From Miltoncostaea oceani (GTDB lineage: Bacteria > Actinomycetota > Thermoleophilia > Miltoncostaeales > Miltoncostaeaceae), in assembly GCF_018141545.1 (NCBI RefSeq), contig NZ_CP064356.1, positions 62,001-126,000 of the forward strand: 64,000 nucleotides of DNA, given 5' to 3'. The notes under the pieces are model-generated. The model was not told where the DNA came from and searched no databases. It worked only from the letters and a program-made list of their open reading frames with translations. This document shows positions 44,974 to 54,617 of this stretch, piece after piece. A program made the translations under genes and the position numbers. Each line of letters begins with the position of its first letter. The first letter of the stretch is position 1.

Positions 44974-45752
44974 TGTGTCCCTGAGAGGGCGCGCGCGATC
45001 CTCCGCGCCCACGGCCCCGGCGCGCCGGACCCGACGGCCCGCCCGTCGATCGCGACGACGGCCATCGCCCCGCGCACGGCGTTGACGAGCACCACCTCCG
45101 CGGCGCCGTCGCGCCGGCGCAGGTCGAGAGCCTCCTCCCGCACGTCCAGGGACTCCATGACCACCGCCCGGGCGACGCCCGGCAGGAGACCGCGCACGGG
45201 GGCGGTCGCGAGCCCGTCGGCGTCGGCCCACACGACGCTCGCGAGGGCGGCCTCGCCGACCCGGCCGCGGTCGTCGAGCAGCAGGGCGTGGTCGGCCCCC
45301 GCCGCCTCGGCCCGGCGCTGGCTGCCCCGGTGGCGCAGGTAGGAGAGCGTCTTGTGCTCGGCGGTGGCGTCGCCCGGCAGCCACGCCCCCACGACGGTCA
45401 CGGCGGTGACCGCCGACGGCGCCGCCGGGTGGGGGTCGTCGGCGACGACCTCGACGAGCAGCGTCGGCCGGGGCGTGGCCGTCAGGCGCACCCGCGCCGG
45501 CCCGGGGCCGAACGCCGCGAGGGCGGCGTCGACGGCGGCGGCGGCCTCCGCGGCCGACGGCATCGGCGACAGGCCGAGCGCCGCCGCCGAGGCCTCCAGG
45601 CGCGCGAGGTGGCGGTCGCGCAGGGGCACGCGCCCGTCGACGGCCCGCATGGTCTCGAACAGGCCCTCGCCCCAGCGGACACCCGGATCGTCGATCGACA
45701 GGTGGGCGTCGCCCGGCGCCACCAGCCCGCCGTCGAGCCACACGACCCTCAT
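44970..45752 (-). CDS. Class IV PLP aminotransferase / aminodeoxychorismate lyase-like (PabC)
   Basis: A 260-residue PLP enzyme of the branched-chain aminotransferase fold. DDPGVRWGEGLFETMRAVDG is the start of the domain. AEHKTLSYLRHRGSQRRAEAAGADHALLLDD contains the lysine that binds PLP, and GRVGEAALASVVWADADGLATAPVRGLLPGVAR the conserved E-x5-N-like loop, with Ala-Ser-Val-Val in place of the usual Asn. PabC removes pyruvate from aminodeoxychorismate in folate synthesis; D-amino-acid or branched-chain transaminase is an alternative. No pabA or pabB gene is adjacent. Confidence 0.75.
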   Translation of the reverse strand: MRVVWLDGGLVAPGDAHLSIDDPGVRWGEGLFETMRAVDGRVPLRDRHLARLEASAAALGLSPMPSAAEAAAAVDAALAAFGPGPARVRLTATPRPTLLVEVVADDPHPAAPSAVTAVTVVGAWLPGDATAEHKTLSYLRHRGSQRRAEAAGADHALLLDDRGRVGEAALASVVWADADGLATAPVRGLLPGVARAVVMESLDVREEALDLRRRDGAAEVVLVNAVRGAMAVVAIDGRAVGSGAPGPWARRIARALSGTH

Positions 45753-45872
45753 CGGCCCGCCCGTGACCGGCGCACGCGGGCGTGTGTGAGAATGCCCCCC
45801 GCAAGAGCCACGGGGCAGGGGATCGCTCCACGCCGCACGCGGCTGACGCTAGCACCGCCCGAAGGGGGCAGC

Positions 45873-46355
45873 ATGAGACAGACCATCGCCTTCCAGGCCA
45901 CGGGGTTCGACTGCTCGCCGGTCACCGTCGAGATCGACGAGAACGGCGAGGCGCCCGACCCGGAGGCGCTGCCCGTCGCGCTCCTCGCCTTCGAGAGCGG
46001 GCCGAACGTCGTGCTCACGCTCCCCCTGGCCACCGCGGACGCCGAGAACATGATGAACGCCTTCACCCAGGCGGAGCCGTTCCGCCAGGAGATGGGCGAC
46101 GCGGCGAACTGGGAGCCGCAGCCGTCCGGCCTCCCCGAGGGCCTGTTCTGGGCGCTCCAGCCGAACGTCGTGGGCGTGTCGGTCACCCCGCCGCAGAACA
46201 CCGCCGACGGCCTCGTGCCCCACTGGACGCTCGCCTTCGACGACGAGGACGGCAGCCAGGTGCAGATCGCGGTGAGCGACCCGATGTGCGTCCAGATCGT
46301 CCGCGCGCTCGCCGACGTCGCCCAGGGCAAGATCGGGGAGCCCGAGGAAAACTAG
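45873..46355 (+). CDS. Conserved-looking small protein of unknown function
   Basis: A 160-residue soluble acidic protein without a signal peptide or membrane helix. It reads as alternating beta strands (QTIAFQATGFDCSPVTVEIDENG, NVVLTLPLATADAENMMNAF, GLFWALQPNVVGVSVTPPQ, HWTLAFDDEDGSQVQIAVSD). I do not recognise the family. An AAGGGGGC ribosome site precedes the ATG at 45873. It ends next to the operator-like palindrome ahead of the nitrite/sulfite reductase, with which it may be functionally linked or simply adjacent. Confidence 0.6.
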   Translation: MRQTIAFQATGFDCSPVTVEIDENGEAPDPEALPVALLAFESGPNVVLTLPLATADAENMMNAFTQAEPFRQEMGDAANWEPQPSGLPEGLFWALQPNVVGVSVTPPQNTADGLVPHWTLAFDDEDGSQVQIAVSDPMCVQIVRALADVAQGKIGEPEEN

Positions 46356-46356
46356 G

Positions 46357-46382
46357 GATACCCCCCGGGTATCTGTTATTTT
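46357..46382 (+). promoter_or_regulatory. Palindrome GATACCC-CCC-GGGTATC with extended -10 (operator and/or terminator)
   Basis: A perfect 7-bp inverted repeat with a CCC centre (46357-46373) is followed at once by TGTTATTTT, an extended -10 (TG, one base, TATTTT at 46377-46382), 31 nt before the reductase ATG. A TACCC/GGGTA dyad resembles operators of CsoR/DUF156-type repressors. It can also be read as a terminator with a T-rich tail for the upstream gene. Both roles are possible. Confidence 0.5.
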
Positions 46383-46412
46383 CCGCCGCTCAGCGATCCC
46401 AGGGGCGGTGGA

Positions 46413-48680
<2,268 letters not shown>

Positions 48681-48691
48681 GAGGGGACGCG

Positions 48692-49246
48692 ATGACCACC
48701 GCCACCACCACGGACCTCGTCCGCATCGGCGCCAAGCTGTACGCCGTCAACCCCGAGGTCATCGACCTGGACGACGTCATCCCGCTGTTCCACGGATGGA
48801 TCCAGCAGCGGGTGCTCGACGGCGTCCCGATCGACGTCGCCGACTACGCCCATGTGCCGGACGGCCCGGGCGTGATGCTGATCGGCCACGAGGCCGACCG
48901 CTCCCTCGACCTCGCCGGGGGCCGCCCCGGTGTGCTCTACCAGCGCAAGCGCGACGGGTCCGGCGACCTCCCGGAGCGGTTCGCCGCGTCGATCGCCGCC
49001 GCCGACCGCCTGGCGGCCGACGTCGAGGCCGACCCACTGGGCCACGGCGTCCGGTTCGACCGCGACGAGATCCTGATCGTCGTCCCGGACCGGCTGCGCG
49101 TCGACAACGACGACGCCGCGCTCGAGGAGTTGCGCGAGGCCGTCACGGCGGCGCTCGCGACGACGCGTCCCGGCCGCACGGCGGAGCTCACCCGCGTCAC
49201 GGACGATCCGGGCGGTCCCCTGCGCATCCGGGTGCGCCTGACCTGA
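48692..49246 (+). CDS. Unknown protein in operon with nitrite/sulfite reductase
   Basis: A 184-residue soluble protein: VNPEVIDLDDVIPLFHGWIQQRVLDG, then DYAHVPDGPGVMLIGHEADRSLDLAGGRPGVLYQRKRDG, then a helical end. No Cys pair or cofactor motif is visible. A GGAGGGG ribosome site lies ahead of the ATG, 11 bp after the reductase. Close linkage and good ribosome site suggest a partner in electron supply, maturation or regulation of the reductase, but no family is recognised. The bidirectional terminator follows. Confidence 0.65.
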   Translation: MTTATTTDLVRIGAKLYAVNPEVIDLDDVIPLFHGWIQQRVLDGVPIDVADYAHVPDGPGVMLIGHEADRSLDLAGGRPGVLYQRKRDGSGDLPERFAASIAAADRLAADVEADPLGHGVRFDRDEILIVVPDRLRVDNDDAALEELREAVTAALATTRPGRTAELTRVTDDPGGPLRIRVRLT

Positions 49247-49256
49247 GCGCCACGCG

Positions 49257-49286
49257 CCGGCCCGGCCCCGCGAGGGGACGGGCCGG
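49257..49286. terminator. Bidirectional terminator between convergent operons
   Basis: Stem CCGGCCCG-G-CCCC, loop GCGA, GGGG-A-CGGGCCGG: twelve paired bases with one G/A mismatch, 10 bp after one stop and 12 bp before the convergent stop. Confidence 0.7.
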
Positions 49287-49298
49287 TGTGCGCGGGAT

Positions 49299-49994
49299 CT
49301 AGGCGGCGACCGGCTGGCGGTGCCGGCTCAGGCTGCGCACCGCGCTGACCAGCTCGTTCGGGCGCTCGATGGCCACGTTGTGGCCGGCCTCCGAGACGAC
49401 CTGGAACCGCGCGTTCTGGATCCAGGCGGACAGCTCCCGCTGCACCTCGGCGGGGACGGCGCGGTCGGCGCTGCCCGCGAGGACGATGACCGGCGCGTCG
49501 ACCTGGGCGAGCGCGCCGCGCCAGTCCGGCCGGGTGCCCATCGCCTCGGCCGCGAGTGCCGCGCCCTCGGCTCCACGCCGCTCGCGCAGCGCGCGGGCCG
49601 CGCGCTGCCAGCGGTCCTGCCCCTCGAGGTCCTCGCCGCGCGGGCCGACGCCCGAGACCACGAGGCCGGCGACCAGGCCCGGGTGGCCGAGGGCCAGGGC
49701 GAGGCCGGTGGCCGCGCCGAGGCCGACGCCCACCAGGATCGCGCCGCCGCCCTCGGCCGCCACGAGGCGGGCGACGTCGGAGGCGAAGTCGTCGATGCTC
49801 CACGGCCCGGCCGGCGTCGGCGAGTCGCCGTGCCCGCGCAGGTCGGGGGCGATGATCGAGTACTCGCCCTCGACCGCCCGGAGGGCCTCGATCATGCTGT
49901 CACCGTTCTGACCGAGGTCGTGGAGCGCGACCAGCGGCGGCCCGTCGCCGCGACGGTGGACGGCGAGGTGGATGGCGGGGGGTAGAGAAGGCAT
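49299..49994 (-). CDS. Alpha/beta hydrolase
   Basis: A 231-residue hydrolase. LVALHDLGQNGDS sits at the oxyanion region, IIAPDLRGHGDSPTP follows, and VGVGLGAATGLALALG replaces the usual GxSxG nucleophile elbow: here Gly-Val-Gly-Leu-Gly, with no Ser. The later VIVLAGSADRAVP and EAGHNVAIERP carry the Asp/His positions. The lack of a nucleophile is notable, so activity is doubtful. A sigma70-like promoter lies upstream, overlapping an operator shared with the divergent CGNR gene. Confidence 0.7.
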   Translation of the reverse strand: MPSLPPAIHLAVHRRGDGPPLVALHDLGQNGDSMIEALRAVEGEYSIIAPDLRGHGDSPTPAGPWSIDDFASDVARLVAAEGGGAILVGVGLGAATGLALALGHPGLVAGLVVSGVGPRGEDLEGQDRWQRAARALRERRGAEGAALAAEAMGTRPDWRGALAQVDAPVIVLAGSADRAVPAEVQRELSAWIQNARFQVVSEAGHNVAIERPNELVSAVRSLSRHRQPVAA

Positions 49995-50037
49995 CCGAGG
50001 CGCTCCTGTCAACCACTGTGATAGATCTTTGCCGGTG

Positions 50038-50066
50038 AGAATACGCCGATTGACGATGATCGTCAA
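50038..50066 (-). promoter_or_regulatory. Sigma70-type promoter overlapping a 17-bp palindromic operator
   Basis: On the minus strand TTGACG (50066-50061), 17 nt, then TATTCT (50043-50038), a near-consensus promoter for the hydrolase. The -35 box lies within a perfect palindrome TTGACGATGATCGTCAA at 50050-50066, 3 nt before the ATG of the divergent CGNR regulator. That regulator is the natural candidate to bind it. Confidence 0.6.
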
Positions 50067-50069
50067 ACG

Positions 50070-50609
50070 ATGACGCCGCCCCGGGACTTCATCCTCCTGG
50101 CCGGGCGCCCTGCGCTCGACCTGTGCAATACCCGTCTGGGCACGGAAGATCTCCTCACCCGTCCCGACGACCTCGCACGCTGGTTCGTCGCGACCGGCGC
50201 GACGGATCACGCGCCCCCGATCTCACCGTCGGAGCTGGCCGCCGCGCGGGCCCTCCGGGACGGGTTGCGCGAGGCCCTCCTCGCGAGCGACGGCCCCGCC
50301 GTCGCGCGGATCGCGGAGGGCTGGCTCGGCGGCGCGCCCGGCCACCTGTGCGTCGAGGAGGACACGCTCCGGCCCCGCTTCACCCCGGGCGCGACGACCT
50401 CGTGCTGCCTGCTCGTCGCCGCGGTCCTCGACGCACTCGACCTGGTGCGGGACAGCCCCGGCCGGGTGCGGGAGTGCGCCGACGCCGCGTGTCCCGTGAT
50501 GTACCTCGACACGAGCCGCAACCGCAGCCGCCGGTGGTGCTCGATGGAGGGGTGCGGCGCGCGGGCGAAGGCCTCGACCTACTACCGCCGCCACCGCTCC
50601 GCCGGCTAG
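50070..50609 (+). CDS. CGNR zinc-finger (ABATE domain) regulator
   Basis: A 179-residue protein. The N-terminal ABATE-like region (FILLAGRPALDLCNTRLG...LLTRPDDLARWF) is followed by the C-terminal CGNR zinc finger: CADAACPVMYLDTSRNRSRRWCSMEGCGARAKASTYYRR. The motif here is CGARAK in place of CGNRAK, otherwise intact. This group is thought to bind DNA through the zinc finger. The gene is divergent from the hydrolase; a palindrome next to its start codon suggests autoregulation. Confidence 0.82.
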   Translation: MTPPRDFILLAGRPALDLCNTRLGTEDLLTRPDDLARWFVATGATDHAPPISPSELAAARALRDGLREALLASDGPAVARIAEGWLGGAPGHLCVEEDTLRPRFTPGATTSCCLLVAAVLDALDLVRDSPGRVRECADAACPVMYLDTSRNRSRRWCSMEGCGARAKASTYYRRHRSAG

Positions 50610-50629
50610 ACATCCCACGGCTCTAGGCG

Positions 50630-51853
50630 TCAAGCCACGAGGCGGGTTAGCTGCTCGCTGGCGGGCCAGGCAGTCTCCTCTCGGTAGGCCTGCCGTCGAT
50701 CGAGGCAGGCGTGGAGGATCCCGACCCAGCGGTTGGCGAGCTGGCGAGTGGCCTGTGAGTGGGTCTTACCGCGCGCCCGCAGGGCGTCGTAGTAGCGCCG
50801 TGCGCCCGGGCTTGCGTTCAACGAGCTGAAGGCCCATCGCTCGCAGGCATCGGCCAGGCGCCGGTTGCGGGCCACGCGGGCCAGCACCACCCGGCTGCGA
50901 CCCGATGCCTTGGTGATCGGGGCGGTGCCCGCATAGGCCTTGCGGCCTCTAGCATCGGCGTAGCGGTTCGGGTCATCCCCGAACTCGCCGAGCACCCGGG
51001 CGCCGAGCACTGAGCCGAGTCCGGCAAGACTGCGCAGGATCTCGGCGTCCGGGTGACGATCAAAATGCTCACCGAGCTCGTGCTCGAGGGCGGCGATCTG
51101 CTGATTGAGCGATACGAGCACCGCCACCCGCGCCGCGCTCGCCGCTGCGAAGGCCTCGGCCACCAGATCGGTCGTCTCGGGCTGCTCGATGCGCAATGCC
51201 TGCTGGATCTCGGCCGCCCGCCGCTCCAGGTTGCGCTCCCGGCCGCCGCGCCCAAGCGCCGCGGCGATCTTCGCCCGTGAAAGCCCTCGGGCAACCTGCG
51301 GCGTCGGGGCGATGGCGAGGATCGACAATGCATCGGCTGAGCCCAGGTCGGTACTGAACGCCGACAGGGCCCCCGGGAAGTAGTCGCGCAGGGCCGAGCG
51401 CAGGCCGCTCACCTGGCGCTGGCGAGTCCAGATCAGGCCCTGATGGGCGCGGGCCAGCACCCGGATGGCGCTCGCCTGTCCGAGTCGCCGGCGAGCGGTC
51501 GGTGGTTGTGGTGATCGGTGCGCACCAGATCGGCCAGCAGCTTGGAGTCAGCGCCGTCGGATTTCGCGCCTGAGGTTCGTGTGGCGATCGCGGTAGCGGC
51601 TGACCGCCAACGGATTGAGGCCGTAGACCCGGTAGCCGGCCCCGACCAGCGAATCGACCAGCAATCCGCGATCGACCTCGATGCCGAGCATCACCTGATC
51701 GGGTTCGGCGGCGTGATCGGCGATCAGGCCGTGCAGCTCGGCAAGGCCGGACACCCCGACCCCGAAGCGCCCGCGCCCGAGGATCGCCCCTTGCTCATCC
51801 ATCACCGCCACGTCGTTGTGGGCCTCGGCCCAGTCGACGCCCACGAAGATCAC
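50630..51853 (-). pseudogene. IS110-family transposase, broken by two compensating frameshifts
   Basis: The whole span would encode about 407 residues, the normal IS110 length. The N-terminal part shows FVGVDWAEAHNDVAV (first Asp of DEDD) and GIEVDRGLLVDSL. After RYRDRHT the frame shifts near 51571-51580 by one base and the conserved KSDGADSKLLADLVRTDHHNHRPLAGD continues in another frame. Near 51479-51481 one base is missing and the original frame resumes (VLARAHQGLIW...). The C-terminal transposase_20 domain (SLAGLGSVLGARVLGEFGDDP, YAGTAPITKASGRSR) is intact. Either a decayed gene or assembly errors. Confidence 0.8.
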
Positions 51854-51861
51854 GATGCGCC

Positions 51862-52078
51862 TCCTCTCGGAACAGACCCTCTGTGCTCCCGAGCCTGAGA
51901 GGCCCGCGGCGACCTAATGGATCAGTGCTCGTGTCGGCACGCCATCCCACCAGCCGTCTGACCCCTCGCCGACCGGCAGGGGCACGCTCTAGCCGTAGGG
52001 CTCGAAGGCCCAGGACACAGGAGTGCTCACCCACCGGCGGCTCGGAGGATCAGCCTCTCCTACGAGACCGACCCAGCG
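51862..52078 (-). ncRNA. Candidate bridge-RNA region of the IS110 element
   Basis: About 217 bp upstream of the transposase start, without a gene. IS110-group elements carry a structured bridge RNA in this end that pairs with target and donor DNA. Stems are visible here, e.g. CCTCTC (51863-51868) with GAGAGG (51897-51902), enclosing ACAGA/TCTGT (51872-51876 and 51880-51884). The RNA itself is inferred from position and structure only. Confidence 0.4.
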
Positions 52079-52081
52079 CCA

Positions 52082-52828
52082 TTAGGACCCCGGCAGCCGC
52101 CGGGCGAGGAAGCCGGTGAGCGCCGCCGCGAAGGCGTCCGGCGCCTCGAGCGCCGTGAGGTGGCCGGCGCCGGGGATCACCACCAGCTCGGCGCCCGGGA
52201 TGCCCGCGGCGAGGGTGCGGGCGAAGTCCGGCGGGGTCAGCCCGTCGTGCTCGCCGACGATCACCAGCGTGGGCGCCGCGACACCCGGCAGGTCGGCGAC
52301 CCGGTCCGCCCGCCCCGCGAGCGCCTCGAGCGCCCGGGCCACGCCCTCCGGGTCCTGGGCGTCGGCCAGCGCGCGGGCACGGGCGAGGGCGTCCGCGTCG
52401 CCGGGGGCCACCAGCTTCGGCACGAACCCGTCGAGGAAACCCGCCGTCCCCCCGGCGCGGACCTGTGCGGCGGCCGCGTGGCGTCCGTCGCGCGCCTCGG
52501 GCGTGTCGGCCTCGGCGCGGGTGTCGGCCAGCACCAGGCCGGCGACCCGGTCCGGGTGGCGCACCGCCAGCGACAACGCGACGTACCCGCCGAGCGACAG
52601 GCCGCAGACGACGGCGCGCCCCTCCGGCGCCTCCCGCCCGATCCGCTCCGCGACCTCGTCGGCGAACCCGTCGACCGTGGCGTCCGCCCGCGGCGGGGCG
52701 CCGCCGAGGCCGGGGAACTCGGGGAGCACGACGGGGCGGTCCCCCGGCAGCGCGGCGACCAGCTCGCGCCAGAACGCGGCCTCGGTGGGGAAGGGGTGCA
52801 GCAGCACCAGCGGGACGGTGGCGGGCAT
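52082..52828 (-). CDS. Alpha/beta hydrolase
   Basis: A 248-residue hydrolase with a complete set of features: LLHPFPTEAAFWREL, VVLPEFPGLGGAPP, GLSLGGYVALSLA as the G-x-S-x-G nucleophile elbow (GLSLGG, Ser near residue 94), VIVGEHDGLTPP for the acid and GAGHLTALEAPDAF for the catalytic His. Similar proteins hydrolyse esters or lactones; no specific substrate. Start ATG is 6 nt after TAGCGT. The IS110 element lies directly downstream of its stop. Confidence 0.82.
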   Translation of the reverse strand: MPATVPLVLLHPFPTEAAFWRELVAALPGDRPVVLPEFPGLGGAPPRADATVDGFADEVAERIGREAPEGRAVVCGLSLGGYVALSLAVRHPDRVAGLVLADTRAEADTPEARDGRHAAAAQVRAGGTAGFLDGFVPKLVAPGDADALARARALADAQDPEGVARALEALAGRADRVADLPGVAAPTLVIVGEHDGLTPPDFARTLAAGIPGAELVVIPGAGHLTALEAPDAFAAALTGFLARRLPGS

Positions 52829-52834
52829 GCCCCC

Positions 52835-52840
52835 ACGCTA
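52835..52840 (-). promoter_or_regulatory. -10 box TAGCGT, leaderless
   Basis: TAGCGT on the minus strand, 6 nt, then ATG at 52828. Confidence 0.55.
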
Positions 52841-52886
52841 CCTCCCCGCACGCCCGCGGGGCACGACGCCACGGGGGCGTTGACGC

Positions 52887-52892
52887 TACCGT
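52887..52892 (+). promoter_or_regulatory. -10 box TACCGT, leaderless
   Basis: TACCGT, 6 nt, then GTG at 52899. The TTGACG one base upstream of the box is too close to serve as its -35 element. Confidence 0.55.
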
Positions 52893-52898
52893 GTCCGT

Positions 52899-53816
52899 GT
52901 GAGCACCCGCACACCCGTCGCGACCGACCCGGAGCGCCGGCGGCAGGCGAGCCTCGGCGGCCTGGTGCCGACGTCGGCCGTCGCCCGCGAGGGCGACACG
53001 CTCGTCATGGCGCTCTGCGTCGAGCTGCACGCCGAGGGCGCCGTGCTGCCCCTGCTCGTCCTCTCGGACGCCCCCGGCCTGCTCGGCTGGGACCCCGCGC
53101 AGGGACTGTCGGTCACCGACGACGCCGGCCGCGTCTACGAGGTGCGCAACCTCGCCCAGCAGGCCGGCCTCGGCGCACTGCAGACCGCCGTCTGGATCGC
53201 GCCCGTGCCGCCCCCGGACGCCCGCACCCTGACCCTGGCGATCGGCGGGCTCGTCCGCACCTCCGTCGCGCGCGGCGGCGGCGGGGTGGAGCGCCCCCTC
53301 ACCGGCGCCGCGTGGACGCTCGAGATCGACCTCGTGCCCGCCCGCACCGGGGCCGACGTGCCGGCCGAGCCCGACGCCGACCCGCCGCCCGGCCGCCCCG
53401 CCCGCGTCCCGGCGCGGACCTTCGCCGGCTTCTCCGATCTGCTCCCGATCGGGCAGGCCCGCATGGCCGAGGGCGCCGCGGTGTGCCTCTGGGCGCTCGA
53501 GCGCTACACCGACCGCGCCGTGCTCACGGTGGGCACCCTCGCCGACGACCCGATGCGCGTCGCCCCGATGACCCCGGGGGCGGGTCGCGTCGAGGTCTGG
53601 GACGACCGCGGCAACCGGTACGAGGTCTCGCCGATCCACGGGGCCGCCCGCCCCGGGTGGAGCGAGACGAGCCTCGAGGTCGCCCCCGCGATCGCGCCCG
53701 GGGCGCGGGCCATCGGCGTGCGCCTCGCGGACCTGCCGGGGCACGGCGCCCCCCGCGGCGCGACCCCCCTCGCCGGGCCGTTCACCTTCGGGGTGGCCGT
53801 CCCGCCCGCCGCGTGA
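52899..53816 (+). CDS. Unknown protein with two related beta-rich halves
   Basis: A 305-residue protein, no signal peptide or membrane helix. The two halves align: VTDDAGRVYEVRN...IAPVPPPDARTLTLAIGGL (about residues 75-120) and VWDDRGNRYEVSPIHGAARPGWSE...IAPGARAIGVRLADL (about 230-285), suggesting an internal duplication. I do not recognise the family. The GTG is set by the leaderless promoter, and its stop overlaps the next gene's GTG (GTGA), linking it to the polyprenol-phosphate glycosyltransferase. Confidence 0.6.
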   Translation: MSTRTPVATDPERRRQASLGGLVPTSAVAREGDTLVMALCVELHAEGAVLPLLVLSDAPGLLGWDPAQGLSVTDDAGRVYEVRNLAQQAGLGALQTAVWIAPVPPPDARTLTLAIGGLVRTSVARGGGGVERPLTGAAWTLEIDLVPARTGADVPAEPDADPPPGRPARVPARTFAGFSDLLPIGQARMAEGAAVCLWALERYTDRAVLTVGTLADDPMRVAPMTPGAGRVEVWDDRGNRYEVSPIHGAARPGWSETSLEVAPAIAPGARAIGVRLADLPGHGAPRGATPLAGPFTFGVAVPPAA

Positions 53817-54616
53817 GGCCCGACCCGGTGGGGCCGGCGTGGGTGGTCCTGCCGACCTACGACGAGCGCGAGAACGTCGTCCCCATGCTGCGGGCGATCC
53901 TCGCGACCGCCGACGACGCCGGCCTCGACCTGCGGGTGCTGGTGGTCGACGACGGCTCGCCCGACGGCACCGCCGACCTCGCCGAGGGGGTGGCCGCCGG
54001 CGACGACCGCGTGTCCGTGCTGCGCCGCACGGCGAAGGAGGGCATCGGCCCGGCGTACCGCGCCGGCTTCCGCACCGCGCTCGACGCCGGCGCCGGCCTC
54101 GTGCTGGAGATGGACTGCGACTTCTCCCACGACCCGGCGCGCCTGCCGGACCTGATCGCCGCGACGCGCGACGCCGACCTCGTGCTCGGCTCCCGCTACG
54201 TCCCCGGCGGCGGCGTCGCCCGGTGGGGGCCGTTGCGCCGGGCGGTCAGCCGCGGCGGGTGCCTCTACGCCCAGGCCGTCCTCGGCGTCCCCGTCCGCGA
54301 CCTCACCGGCGGGTTCAAGTGCTTCCGCCGGGAGGTGCTCGAGGCGGTCCCGCTCGACGAGGTCACCGCCGCCGGGTACGGCTTCCAGATCGAGATGACC
54401 TACCGCGCCATCCGCCTCGGGTTCACGGTCGTCGAGGTGCCCATCACCTTCACCGAGCGCGAGCGGGGCGACTCGAAGATGAGCCGCTCCATCGTGTGGG
54501 AGGCCGCCGCGCTCGTGCCGCGGCTGCGGCGGCGCCTCGGCCGCACGCCCCCCGCCCCCGCGCGGCCCGCCGTCGCCCCCGACGCCGAGCCGGAGGGCGC
54601 GGCCGCCGAGGGCTGA
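53813..54616 (+). CDS. Polyprenol-phosphate mannose synthase-like GT2 glycosyltransferase
   Basis: A 267-residue enzyme of the DPM1/Ppm1 type: VVLPTYDERENVVPML, LVVDDGSPDGTADLAEGV, VLEMDCDFSHDPARLPDLI with the metal-binding Asp cluster, and TGGFKCFRREVLEAV. No C-terminal membrane helices. It would make a polyprenyl-phosphate sugar used by GT-C transferases. GTG start within the stop of the previous gene. A Pro/Ala-rich tail ends the protein, and the stop is 1 bp from that of the convergent ligase-like gene. Confidence 0.85.
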   Translation: MRPDPVGPAWVVLPTYDERENVVPMLRAILATADDAGLDLRVLVVDDGSPDGTADLAEGVAAGDDRVSVLRRTAKEGIGPAYRAGFRTALDAGAGLVLEMDCDFSHDPARLPDLIAATRDADLVLGSRYVPGGGVARWGPLRRAVSRGGCLYAQAVLGVPVRDLTGGFKCFRREVLEAVPLDEVTAAGYGFQIEMTYRAIRLGFTVVEVPITFTERERGDSKMSRSIVWEAAALVPRLRRRLGRTPPAPARPAVAPDAEPEGAAAEG

Positions 54617-54617
54617 A

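Larger units (their letters stand above)
50612..52078 (-). mobile_element. IS110-family insertion sequence (decayed), ends approximate
   Basis: An element inserted between the CGNR gene stop (50609) and the second hydrolase stop (52082). It contains a frameshifted transposase and a long non-coding end upstream of it, the layout of the IS110 group. I could not find terminal inverted repeats, as expected for this family, so both limits are estimates from the flanking genes. Confidence 0.7.

Noticed and set aside
51470-51580. Programmed frameshifting in the IS110 transposase
   Set aside because: No slippery run or stimulatory structure is visible at either site, and IS110 transposases are normally single-frame.
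52880-52892. TTGACG as -35 box for the gene at 52899
   Set aside because: Only one base separates it from TACCGT, far from the needed 16-18 bp.
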